From NCBI GenBank assembly GCA_045598325.1, contig JAZLLT010000050.1:7630-71629 (forward strand): a stretch of DNA of 64,000 nt, given 5' to 3'. A program made the position numbers and the translations under genes. This document shows positions 33,337 to 41,025 of this stretch, one piece after another. Source of the stretch: RUG14130 sp045598325 (lineage in GTDB: Bacteria > Bacillota > Clostridia > Christensenellales > Aristaeellaceae). Every line of letters begins with the position of its first letter. The stretch's first letter is position 1. The notes beneath the pieces were generated by a model. That model searched no databases. It saw nothing but the letters and a program-made list of their open reading frames with translations, and was not told the origin of the DNA.

Positions 33337-34039
33337 ACAAGATCGCCGTCAGCACCTGCATGATGATGAAGGTAAGCACTGCGGCGACGGCGATGCCGAT
33401 GAGCAGCGCGGTGTCGCTTTCCGCCTGTTCGGGGCGTTTCACGGAGTGCATCGCCTTTTTGCGGCGTTTGCCCGCTTTTTTCTTTTCGCAATCGGTCATG
33501 CCGAGGGCTTTCGGATTGAGTTCTTTGAGGACATATCCTCTGTCGCGCCTGCATCTTCTGCATTCGCTTTCCGTCAAAAGGTTGATCCTGCCGCAGACAC
33601 ATCTCCAGAATTTATCCTGAGTCTGTGGATACATGATGGCGTCCTCGCCCGCGGTCTCGCGCAGAATCTGGGCGTCTTTTCCGGTCAAAACCGGCTGCTC
33701 GCCCACATCCACGAGCGCGCCGTCCTTCGGCGTCCACTTTTCCCCGTCCTCGAAATTCACGCCCGCAAAGTACAGTTCGATGCGGTCCGCGCCCGCGCAG
33801 GAGGAGGTCAGCATCAGTTCGAAATGGGTGCTTCCGGGTATGGCAATGCCGTCCACATCGATATGGTCGGTTGCTCCGTCCTCGACGCTGTCCTTTGACC
33901 AGCGTACGGTGGCAGAGTAGCCGGTGATCGTGCGGTCCGTGATGTTGTACAGTTTCAGGTACGAGCGCGTGATGCCGTTATCGTCGGACAGCAGTTCGTA
34001 GCCGCGAAACTCGATGGGACTGGAAAGATCGATGATCAA
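33335..34039 (-). CDS. Zinc-ribbon protein with C-terminal membrane anchor
   Basis: 234 residues. The N-terminal ~110 residues form a beta-rich domain (SYLKLYNITDRTITGYSATV, FELMLTSS). A zinc ribbon follows: CVCGRINLLTESECRRC (C-x-C...C-x2-C), then a very basic patch (EKKKAGKRRKKAMHSVKR) and a C-terminal membrane helix (ALLIGIAVAAVLTFIIMQVL), so it is tail-anchored with its bulk inside. The start codon is TTG at 34039, set by GGAGG eight bases before; the nearby ATG at 34043 is in another frame. Function unknown. Confidence 0.7.
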   Translation of the reverse strand: MIIDLSSPIEFRGYELLSDDNGITRSYLKLYNITDRTITGYSATVRWSKDSVEDGATDHIDVDGIAIPGSTHFELMLTSSCAGADRIELYFAGVNFEDGEKWTPKDGALVDVGEQPVLTGKDAQILRETAGEDAIMYPQTQDKFWRCVCGRINLLTESECRRCRRDRGYVLKELNPKALGMTDCEKKKAGKRRKKAMHSVKRPEQAESDTALLIGIAVAAVLTFIIMQVLTAIL

Positions 34040-34204
34040 GCATTTGTCCTCCGGAAATGGTTGCTCATATTGTAGCAGAAGATTGTTACGGTTTTATGAA
34101 GCGCTTGCACGATGTTGCCCGATTTATGAAATTTGCATTTCTGTCCTTGACAATATTCATTTTCTTTTGAATAAGGCATCCATCATCTTCTATGGAGGCA
34201 TCCT

Positions 34205-34264
34205 ATGACCCGTATCATGCGAATGTCCATCATGAAAGCGAGAGCAATATCGTGGGTCCTGTGA
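34205..34264 (+). CDS. Methionine-rich leader peptide upstream of metN remnant
   Basis: A 19-residue ORF, MTRIMRMSIMKARAISWVL, with Met at positions 1, 5, 7 and 10, behind a perfect GGAGG. It is followed by a terminator hairpin (34288-34317) and then the metN pseudogene. That arrangement is what a translation-attenuated methionine leader would look like. The stretch just after the last Met codon (34234-34242) can pair 8 of 9 bases with the left arm of the terminator (34291-34299), a possible alternative structure. No SAM-I riboswitch or T-box signature was seen. Confidence 0.5.
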   Translation: MTRIMRMSIMKARAISWVL

Positions 34265-34287
34265 TGCGCCGAAATCGTCTGTATTCG

Positions 34288-34317
34288 CCGCTCGCATTCC
34301 GCGGGCGGTCTTTTTTT
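34288..34317 (+). terminator. Leader terminator before metN remnant
   Basis: Stem CCGCTCGC/GCGGGCGG (one G-T pair), loop ATTCC, then TCTTTTTTT; it ends 16 bases before the metN start. Confidence 0.85.
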
Positions 34318-34333
34318 ATGTGGAGGAAAACGC

Positions 34334-35391
34334 ATGTCTCTGTTCGGCAATCCGTCAAAAACTCCTGTTGAGCCTTACGCCGTACCCGAAGGCACTCCGC
34401 AGATCGAATTCCGCAATCTGCGCAAGGTCTATCAGGTGCCCGGCGGAGAGGTAGTGGCGCTTGACGGCATCAACCTTAAAATTGAAAAAGGTCAGTTTAC
34501 GGCATCATCGGCATGTCCGGCGCGGGCAAGGGCACGCTCATCCGCTTTGTGAATCGTCTGGCGACCCCATCCGACGGCGAGATCCTCATCGGCGGCAGAA
34601 ATGTGCTCGCCATGAACGGAAGCGAACCACTCCGTGCGCGGCGCAAGGTCTGCATGATTTTCCGGCAGTTCAATCTCCTCATGCAGAAAACCGTGGGCGC
34701 CAATGTGCACTATCTCATGGATATCGCCGGTGTCGACCGCAAAACCGCCAACGCGAGAGTCAGGGAACCGCTCCAAATCGTAGGACTCGAACACAAAATC
34801 GGCGCCTACCCCGCTCAACTTTCCGGTAGACAGAAACAGCGCGTCGCCATCGCACGCGCTCTGGCGAGCGCCCCGGAGATCCTCTTGAGCAACGAGGCTA
34901 CCAGCGCGCTTGACCTCATGACGCCCCAGAGCATACTGCATCTTTTGCAGAACATCAACAAGCGCCTCGGCATCACCGTGGTCATCATCACCCACGAAAT
35001 GGCCGTCATCCGCCAAATCTGCAACTGCGTCGCCATTGTCGACGGCGGCAGAAGCGTGGAGGAAGGCATGGTGAACGATGTGTTCGTCCACACGAAATCC
35101 GCCGCGTGACGCCGCCTGTTCGGCATCGTCGATGAGGAAACAACAGAGGACGAGCCGCCGCGCGTAATGCGCATCGTGTTTGACGGCGGCAAAGAACATG
35201 AGCCCGTCATCTCCATGCTCTCCCGCGAACTGAATGTGGATGTCAACATCCTCTCCGCGGACATGAAGCGCATCGGCGGAAAAACCCACGGACAAATGAT
35301 GATCGAAATGCCCGAAGACTCCGTGGAAGTCAAGTGTGTCGCGGACTTCCTTGAAAGCAAAGGGCTGACCGTGAAAGAGGTGGTAAATTGA
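34334..35391 (+). pseudogene. metN: Methionine ABC transporter ATPase, degraded
   Basis: Intact start (GGAGG, MSLFGNPSKTP...) and N-terminus (EFRNLRKVYQVPGGEVVALD). A one-base loss near 34493-34500 shifts the frame before GIIGMSGAGKGTLI. A TGA at 35107-35109 separates the ATPase from its NIL methionine-sensing domain (RIVFDGGKEHEPVISML...), which ends at 35391. Key residues are also lost: Walker A is GAGKGT (not GKS/T), the signature is LSGRQ (not LSGGQ), and Walker B has NEATSALD (Asp to Asn). Known MetN imports methionine with MetI and MetQ; this copy cannot. Confidence 0.88.
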
Positions 35392-35882
35392 TCGACCGAT
35401 CTCTCTTATGGACAGGCACATACGAAACCCTGCTCATGACGCTGTTCGCGTCCCTGTTCTCCTATCTGATCGTTCTGCCGCCGGACCCGCGCCCTTCTGC
35501 TTCTGCAGGATGCCGGACTCATCGTCCTAACCGAAGGCGCCGACTACACCGGCATTCTGCGTATGGAAGACATCGTGGACACAAGGGCATCAAGATCGTG
35601 GAACCGGACGCCCGGATGATCCCTTCCATACCGGATGATGTGGCGTTCGCCGTTATCAACGGCAACTATGTTCTGGACGCAGACATGAGTATCAGCGACG
35701 CGCTCTTCCTTGAAACCGAAGGCGTGACCGGAGCCATCTACACCGACTACATCGTATGCCGTCCCGAAGATGCAGACAGCGACTGGATGAACGCGCTCAA
35801 TACCGTGCTGTTCACCGAGAAGGTCTACAACTTCATCTTGAACGCCAACTTTGAAGGCGTCGTCTCCACTTTCGAATACTGA
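35388..35882 (+). pseudogene. metI'-'metQ deletion fusion remnant
   Basis: The first about 29 codons (LLWTGTYETLLMTLFASLFS) match the start of the permease MetI. Near 35475 the sequence jumps into the last third of the binding lipoprotein MetQ (LLLLQDAGLIVLTEGADYTG in the +1 frame, then KGIKIVEPDARMIPS onward in the original frame after another shift near 35578, with FAVINGNYVLDA). Most of metI and the start of metQ are deleted, roughly 1.3 kb if the parent genes were of normal size. It completes a dead metNIQ operon. Confidence 0.85.
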
Positions 35883-35890
35883 TTGACAGC

Positions 35891-35926
35891 AAAAAAATCC
35901 GTCCGCATAAGCGGGCGGATATTTTT
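35891..35926. terminator. Bidirectional terminator between met remnant and symporter
   Basis: Stem ATCCGTCCGC/GCGGGCGGAT, loop ATAA, A-run before and TTTTT after. Confidence 0.88.
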
Positions 35927-35936
35927 CTATATTGGA

Positions 35937-37148
35937 TTACTTGTCTTTTTCTTCCAGTTTGCAGGTGCGGGTCATGGCGACTGAGGTCGCGACATCGCCC
36001 AGAACATTGACGCAGGTTGCGCCCATGTCGGCGAGAGTGTTGACGGAAATGTAGAGGGTCATGATGCCGGGATTCAGACCGACCATGGCGCTCAGAGCCG
36101 CGAAGGAAGCGATGGCACCGCCGGGCACACCGGGCGTGCCGATGGACAGGAGGGTGTTCGCCAGCATGACGACGACCATACCGCCGATGTTGATGGGCGT
36201 TCCGGTGGCGTTGCAGAAGTAAACGATCATGAAACTCATCAGGATGGATACGGCGTCCATATTGATGGTGGCGCCCAGAGGAATCGCCAGAGAGGAGATC
36301 TCACCGGGCACTTCCATATCGTCGCAGCACTTCTTGGAAATCGGGATGGTGGCATTGGAAGAGCAGGTGCCGAAAGCGTTGAGTGCGGCGGGCGCGACCA
36401 GTTTCCAGAACTTGCGGAAGGAGAAACGGCCGATGCCCTTGACGACGCCCAGACCGTACACAACGACCGCGTACAGGATATAGACGATGTAGATGATCAG
36501 CATGACCATGCCGACGCTCAGGATGGTGTCGACACCGTTGCTGTGCACCACATTGGCGATGGATACGAATACGCCGATGGGAGTGACATACATGACGAGC
36601 TGCACGATTTTGATGCAGATATCATTGAGGGAGCGGCAGAAATTGACGAAGGGCTCGCTCTTCTTGCCGAGGATCAGGCACACGATGCCGACGATCAGGG
36701 AGAAGACCAGCACCTGCAGCATGTTGCCTTCGGCAAAAGCCTTGACGGGGTTCGAGGGGATCAGGCCTTTCAGGGTGTCCAGAAGGCTGCCGAACTTGGT
36801 GGCTTCCACCGATGCTTCCTGCATGGTGATTTCCACACCCTTGCCGACGCCGAGGATCACGGGCAGGAAAATGCCCAGCAGAGACGCAAACAGCGTAGTG
36901 CCGATAAAGTAAAGCAGGGTCTGACCGCCGATCTTGCCGGTCTTGGAGATGGAGCCGATGTCCATGATGCCGCATACCAGAGAAGCGAATACCAAAGGAT
37001 AGATCATCATGGTCAGCGCGCTCATGTACAGGGAGGAAACCACGCCGAAGGGCGTTTCCAGCCAGTCGGGCATGATGAATCCGACGACGATGCCCAGCAC
37101 GAGACCGATCAGGATCCACAAGGTGACATTGAACTTCTTCTTTTGCAT
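35937..37148 (-). CDS. Dicarboxylate/amino acid:cation symporter (DAACS family)
   Basis: 403 residues, about eight spans with two re-entrant loops. Family signatures: FGTCSSNATIPISKKCCDDM (serine-rich HP1 loop), GATINMDAVSILMSFMIVYF (NMDGT-type motif, here NMDAV), GTPGVPGGAIASFAAL (HP2) and DMGATCVNVLGDVATSVAMTR. It takes up acidic or small neutral amino acids or C4-dicarboxylates with Na+ or H+. NMDAV instead of NMDGT makes the substrate hard to guess. AAAGGG precedes the ATG at 37148. A -10 box TATAAT lies at 37185-37190. Confidence 0.9.
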   Translation of the reverse strand: MQKKKFNVTLWILIGLVLGIVVGFIMPDWLETPFGVVSSLYMSALTMMIYPLVFASLVCGIMDIGSISKTGKIGGQTLLYFIGTTLFASLLGIFLPVILGVGKGVEITMQEASVEATKFGSLLDTLKGLIPSNPVKAFAEGNMLQVLVFSLIVGIVCLILGKKSEPFVNFCRSLNDICIKIVQLVMYVTPIGVFVSIANVVHSNGVDTILSVGMVMLIIYIVYILYAVVVYGLGVVKGIGRFSFRKFWKLVAPAALNAFGTCSSNATIPISKKCCDDMEVPGEISSLAIPLGATINMDAVSILMSFMIVYFCNATGTPINIGGMVVVMLANTLLSIGTPGVPGGAIASFAALSAMVGLNPGIMTLYISVNTLADMGATCVNVLGDVATSVAMTRTCKLEEKDK

Positions 37149-37296
37149 AATATGCACCCTTTCCGCATAATTATTAGCCTTTTCATTATAACCCATCTGG
37201 CGCGTTTTGCATAGTGTTTAACAAAATTTCAACACTGCTTTCCATTTTTTGAGTTACAAACCGCGGATTTTCTCCCGGTTTCCCGAAAATACGGAC

Positions 37297-37328
37297 AGAA
37301 AAGCGCCCCGGACCATACCGGGACGCTT
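37297..37328 (-). terminator. Terminator of the DUF1294 gene
   Basis: An 11-bp stem with one mismatch, AAGCG-CCCGG/CCGGG-CGCTT, followed by TTTTC on the minus strand. Confidence 0.75.
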
Positions 37329-37333
37329 CCTTA

Positions 37334-37618
37334 TTACATGAATGCGCGGCAGAACAGATATGCACCGAGTGCGATCTGCATCACGAGGAATGCGGGAACG
37401 GGAATGGTGAACTGCTTATGCTGCGTCTTGTGGCGGAACTTCTTCATCGCAAACAATGCGCCGGGCGCGCCGAAAAGAAATGCCGTCAGAAGGAGCGTAC
37501 GCTCGCTTATGCGCCAGGCACCCTTTTTCGCTTTGTGCTTGTCCGCTCCGTAGAGGATCACCGCCGCGATGCTCATCACCGCTTCAACGATCAGGAACGC
37601 GTAAAAAACCGTCTTCAT
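37334..37618 (-). CDS. DUF1294 membrane protein
   Basis: 94 residues. Membrane helix, the family hallmark YGADKHKAKKGAWRISERTL and FGAPGALFAMKKFRHKTQHK, and a second membrane helix (VPAFLVMQIALGAYLFCRA). DUF1294 is a widespread small inner-membrane family of unknown function, sometimes fused to cold-shock domains elsewhere. The last gene of the leftward run from der; it lies nine bases after the DUF4317 gene. Confidence 0.92.
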   Translation of the reverse strand: MKTVFYAFLIVEAVMSIAAVILYGADKHKAKKGAWRISERTLLLTAFLFGAPGALFAMKKFRHKTQHKQFTIPVPAFLVMQIALGAYLFCRAFM

Positions 37619-37627
37619 GCCGCCTCC

Positions 37628-38764
37628 TCAAATTCCGATGGAAATGCCGTTGACCGTAACTCCGTCATCCGCGGGGATCAGGATGTACTTGACGCCGTCG
37701 ATGACGCGGGTCTCTATGAGGGATGCCTGCTTCGGGCTCACCTTCACGGTGACATCCGCGGTCTTCAATTCGAACTGCTTATCGTCCGTCACGCGGGCAA
37801 GCGGCAGTTCCGCGCCCTGACCGAATTCCTCCTCGAACTTTTGACGGAAGGTATCCGCGCGGTCATCGGAAACGCCGCTGCGCACCAGCATCTCGCTGAT
37901 TTCCCTGCCGCCGATGATGGCGGGATCGCTGTTCTTGTCCTTTTTGTTCTCTTCCAGTTTTTCGATGAGCTGCTCGTTGACGCTCTGCACCACATCGAGG
38001 CTGCACTCGTCTTCCAGCGCGTCCATCAGCACCGCCTTGAACGCTTCCTTGCTTTCCAGAGGCGTTGCTTCCTCTGTGGCGTTCAGGGACGCAGTCATGA
38101 AGTCGCTGTGATCTTCGCCGATATCGCGGCTGTAGAACAGCGCCTGGGAGATGTTCGCCGCGCCGTCTTCGAGGGTCGGGAACATGAAGCCCATGGTGGG
38201 CGCGCTCACGAGCCAGTCTCCGTCGCGGGTGATGAAGTCGTTTTCGGTTCCGTCATAGCAGAAGGTGGGTTTCCCCTGCTTCACGGGACACACGGCGCAG
38301 ATGATGTATTTGAGGATGTTCGCGGGCATCTCGCTGTCGATACTGCCTTCATCCCCGTGGGTGTTGTAATAGTCGAGGTCGTAGGTGTCGTGCATGAGGA
38401 GGATGAGATAATTCTCATCGAATTTCGTCTGCTCGAGTACCGTGCTCATGAACTCGGTGAGCGCCTCGCCGTCTTCAAGGGCGGTCGAGGTGAGCCGCAT
38501 GAGCCGCTCGTGGGTCTGACCTTCCATCACCTCGGTCACGGGGAACTTGATGAGAGAAAGGTTCCGTCCGAAGTCACCCGACAGCACGCGCTTGAAAATC
38601 TGGGTGTACTTGTCGCATTCGGTTTGGGTGAGCGACATGAGATCGCGGGAGATTTCGCTGATGACGGCCTTTTTGCCGTTCACATACCAGCCGCGGATCA
38701 CGATGGGATTGCGCCCGTCCGGAGACAGGCGTCGTTTGATTTTCGCTATTTCGGTTTTGTTCAT
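37628..38764 (-). CDS. DUF4317 family protein
   Basis: 378 residues. The N-terminus MNKTEIAKIKRRLSPDGRNP and segments RNLSLIKFPVTEVMEGQTHE, NYLILLMHDTYDLDY and GFMFPTLEDGAANISQALFY are characteristic of DUF4317, a soluble family almost confined to Clostridia, with no known activity. The C-terminal half carries VTVKVSPKQASLIETRVIDG. It is located between the M20 hydrolase (12 bases upstream) and DUF1294. Confidence 0.9.
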   Translation of the reverse strand: MNKTEIAKIKRRLSPDGRNPIVIRGWYVNGKKAVISEISRDLMSLTQTECDKYTQIFKRVLSGDFGRNLSLIKFPVTEVMEGQTHERLMRLTSTALEDGEALTEFMSTVLEQTKFDENYLILLMHDTYDLDYYNTHGDEGSIDSEMPANILKYIICAVCPVKQGKPTFCYDGTENDFITRDGDWLVSAPTMGFMFPTLEDGAANISQALFYSRDIGEDHSDFMTASLNATEEATPLESKEAFKAVLMDALEDECSLDVVQSVNEQLIEKLEENKKDKNSDPAIIGGREISEMLVRSGVSDDRADTFRQKFEEEFGQGAELPLARVTDDKQFELKTADVTVKVSPKQASLIETRVIDGVKYILIPADDGVTVNGISIGI

Positions 38765-38776
38765 TTGTGCCTCTGT

Positions 38777-39934
38777 TTATTTTTCATTGATGAGCGCCGC
38801 TTCCATGGCGCATCCGTAGAGCATCGCCCGTTCATCGGGCAGGAATTTTTCGCTGTGCAGCGGCGCGCAGGGATGATCCTTGTCGCTCGCGCAGCCCACA
38901 TGGAAGAACGCGCCGGGAACACGGTCAAGGAAGGAAGAAAAATCCTCCGCGCCCATGGAGGGAGCGTCTTTGATGAGGGTGTTTCCGGGACCGGCTATCT
39001 GAGAGGCGAGGTCGAGGACGCGTTTCGCGTGGGCGGGATCGTTGACAAGGGCGCTGTAACCGCGCTTGATCTCGCAGTCGATTTTGCAGCCCATGGCCTT
39101 CCCCGTGCCCTCGCAGATGTCCGTGATGCGGTTCACGATGCGGGTGCGCAGGGCTTCATCCGCCGTGCGCAGGGTACCCTTCATGGTCACCTTGTCGCAG
39201 AGGATGTTGTCCGCCTTGCCGCCTTCGATTTTACCGATGGTGATGACCGCGTTTTCGAGGGGCGAAACCGTGCGCGCGACGACGCTCTGCAGCGCCGTGA
39301 TCAATTGCGCGGCGCATACGATGGCATCCACGCCGTTTTCGGGATAGGCGCCGTGGGAAGAGACGCCGTGCACCGTGAAGGTGAGTCCGTCCGTTCCGGC
39401 GTTCAGGGTGAGCGGTCTGGTCTCGATCTGTCCGACGGTCAGGCGCGGCATCACATGCATGCCGTAGACGCGGGACGCGCCCGCCTTTTCCATCATGCCG
39501 CTCTCCGCCATCATCTTCGCGCCGCCGATGGTCTCCTCCGCAGGCTCGAACATGAACAGCGCTCCGCCCTCAAAAGAAGGAAGATTTTTAAGCAGCCGCG
39601 CCGTACCCAGCATGACCGCGGTGTGCATGTCATGCCCACAGGCGTGCATCCAGCCTTCATGGGTGCTGCGGAACGGCAGTCCCTCCGGCTCCGTGACGGG
39701 CAGAGCGTCGATGTCTCCGCGGATGGCGGTGACGGTCCCTTCCCCGCCCTTCACGAAAGCGGTGATCCAGCCCTTTTCGCTTTCCTCAAACGGAACGCCG
39801 ATCTCGGTCAGTTTCTCTTTGATGAGCGCGCGGGTCTTGTATTCCTTGAGTCCCTCTTCGGGGATCTTGTGCAGCGCGCGGCGGACATCGACCATCCAGT
39901 CGTACTGCTGACGCGCAAGGCTCAGATAATCCAT
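38777..39934 (-). CDS. M20D family amidohydrolase
   Basis: 385 residues. Metal and catalytic motifs of M20D/hippurate hydrolase-type enzymes: RGDIDALPVTEP, HACGHDMHTAVMLGTA and FMFEPAEETIGGAKMM; the lid domain follows (VHGVSSHGAYPENGVDAIVC), then GAEDFSSFLDRVPGAFFHVG. It is predicted to cleave N-acyl amino acids or aryl-amino acid amides in the cytoplasm. The exact substrate cannot be read. One base separates it from the GH105-like gene, so they are co-expressed. Confidence 0.92.
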   Translation of the reverse strand: MDYLSLARQQYDWMVDVRRALHKIPEEGLKEYKTRALIKEKLTEIGVPFEESEKGWITAFVKGGEGTVTAIRGDIDALPVTEPEGLPFRSTHEGWMHACGHDMHTAVMLGTARLLKNLPSFEGGALFMFEPAEETIGGAKMMAESGMMEKAGASRVYGMHVMPRLTVGQIETRPLTLNAGTDGLTFTVHGVSSHGAYPENGVDAIVCAAQLITALQSVVARTVSPLENAVITIGKIEGGKADNILCDKVTMKGTLRTADEALRTRIVNRITDICEGTGKAMGCKIDCEIKRGYSALVNDPAHAKRVLDLASQIAGPGNTLIKDAPSMGAEDFSSFLDRVPGAFFHVGCASDKDHPCAPLHSEKFLPDERAMLYGCAMEAALINEK

Positions 39935-39935
39935 C

Positions 39936-40970
39936 TTATTTCTCCATGAGTTCGGTGAGCATCAGGAAGGTGATGCCCTGACCATAGGCGGTGGGCGTCA
40001 CGGAGATGTCCTTGTAGTGCTGCAGGGTCGCGCCCATGCCGGTGCCGTTGCTGACCTGCTGCACGGTGCCGTCCTCGTCGATACGGGCGATGACGGCCTC
40101 GGCGGCGTGCTTGCCCATGTCAACATACTTTTCGTTGAGATAGCCCTTGCGGATGCCCTTCATGACACCGTAGGCGATGCCCGCGGTGGCGGAGGTTTCA
40201 AGATAACTCTCCTCCACATCCACGAGAGTGGTGTACATGCCGTTTTCTCTCTGCAGTTTCCAAAGTGCTTCCACCTGATCCTGAAGTCCCGCGATGATGA
40301 AGCGGGCGGCGGCGCTGTCTTCTCCGATCATCTCGAGCAGTTCCACGCTCGCCATGGTGAACCACGCGTTTCCGCGTCCCCAGTGGGCTTCGGCGAAGTT
40401 GTGGCGGCGGTCAAAGGTCCAGCCGTGGCACCACAGACCCGTCACCTTGTCCTGCAGATACTTCATGTGGATGAGGAACTGGTACTTGGCTTCCTCGACC
40501 CAGTCAGGCTTGTCCAGCACAAGACCCGCTTTGGCAAGGAACAGAACACTCATGAACAGGGTGTCATCCCAGAGTTGCTGATAGTGGCGGTTCCATACAG
40601 TGCAGTGCTGAAGCCCGCCGAACTCGGTACGGGGCATTTCGTTCATGACCCACTCGCCCCAGGAAAGGATATACGGCAGATAGGTCAGGTTCTTCGTCTC
40701 CTCATACATGCAGGTGAGTGCCAGCATGGGAGCGACGGTGTTCACATTTCTGTGAGGCGCTTCGAGGGTGAAGCGGTGGGCATACCAGTCCTCCAGGTAC
40801 TTTAGAATGGATTTGTCCCGGGTCTGCTTGTAGGTCTTCCAAATGCCGTACAGGGCGACGCCCGTAGGCCATTCCCAGTTATCCATGGTGAGATGTCCGT
40901 GGCTCACATCCTCGGTATCGGGCTTCTGAAGCATGCCGAGAACCTTGTCCGCCAATGCCTTGTAATCCAT
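39936..40970 (-). CDS. GH88/GH105-family unsaturated glucuronyl/rhamnogalacturonyl hydrolase
   Basis: 344 residues, no signal peptide. An (alpha/alpha)6 barrel with family landmarks: NWEWPTGVALYGIWKTYKQT, WNRHYQQLWDDTLFMSVLFL (catalytic-region Asp), AEAHWGRGNAWFTMASVELL and ESYLETSATAGIAYGVMKGI. These enzymes open unsaturated uronic acids left by pectin or glycosaminoglycan lyases. GGAGGTACGGT precedes the start. With uxaC and the rhamnosidase nearby it points to pectin breakdown. Confidence 0.9.
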   Translation of the reverse strand: MDYKALADKVLGMLQKPDTEDVSHGHLTMDNWEWPTGVALYGIWKTYKQTRDKSILKYLEDWYAHRFTLEAPHRNVNTVAPMLALTCMYEETKNLTYLPYILSWGEWVMNEMPRTEFGGLQHCTVWNRHYQQLWDDTLFMSVLFLAKAGLVLDKPDWVEEAKYQFLIHMKYLQDKVTGLWCHGWTFDRRHNFAEAHWGRGNAWFTMASVELLEMIGEDSAAARFIIAGLQDQVEALWKLQRENGMYTTLVDVEESYLETSATAGIAYGVMKGIRKGYLNEKYVDMGKHAAEAVIARIDEDGTVQQVSNGTGMGATLQHYKDISVTPTAYGQGITFLMLTELMEK

Positions 40971-41025
40971 ACCGTACCTCCTGTACTGTTATATAAGTAC
41001 GGCGGGAGAACCCCCGCCGCCTGCT

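Noticed and set aside
34040..34333. SAM-I riboswitch or T-box in the met leader
   Set aside because: I found neither the conserved SAM-I core nor a T-box specifier and AGGGTGG-type loop; the region instead holds the Met-rich ORF and a terminator.
37418..39949. Rightward open frame of 843 codons over DUF4317 and M20 genes
   Set aside because: Antisense to three recognised genes; no ribosome site, no recognisable domain.
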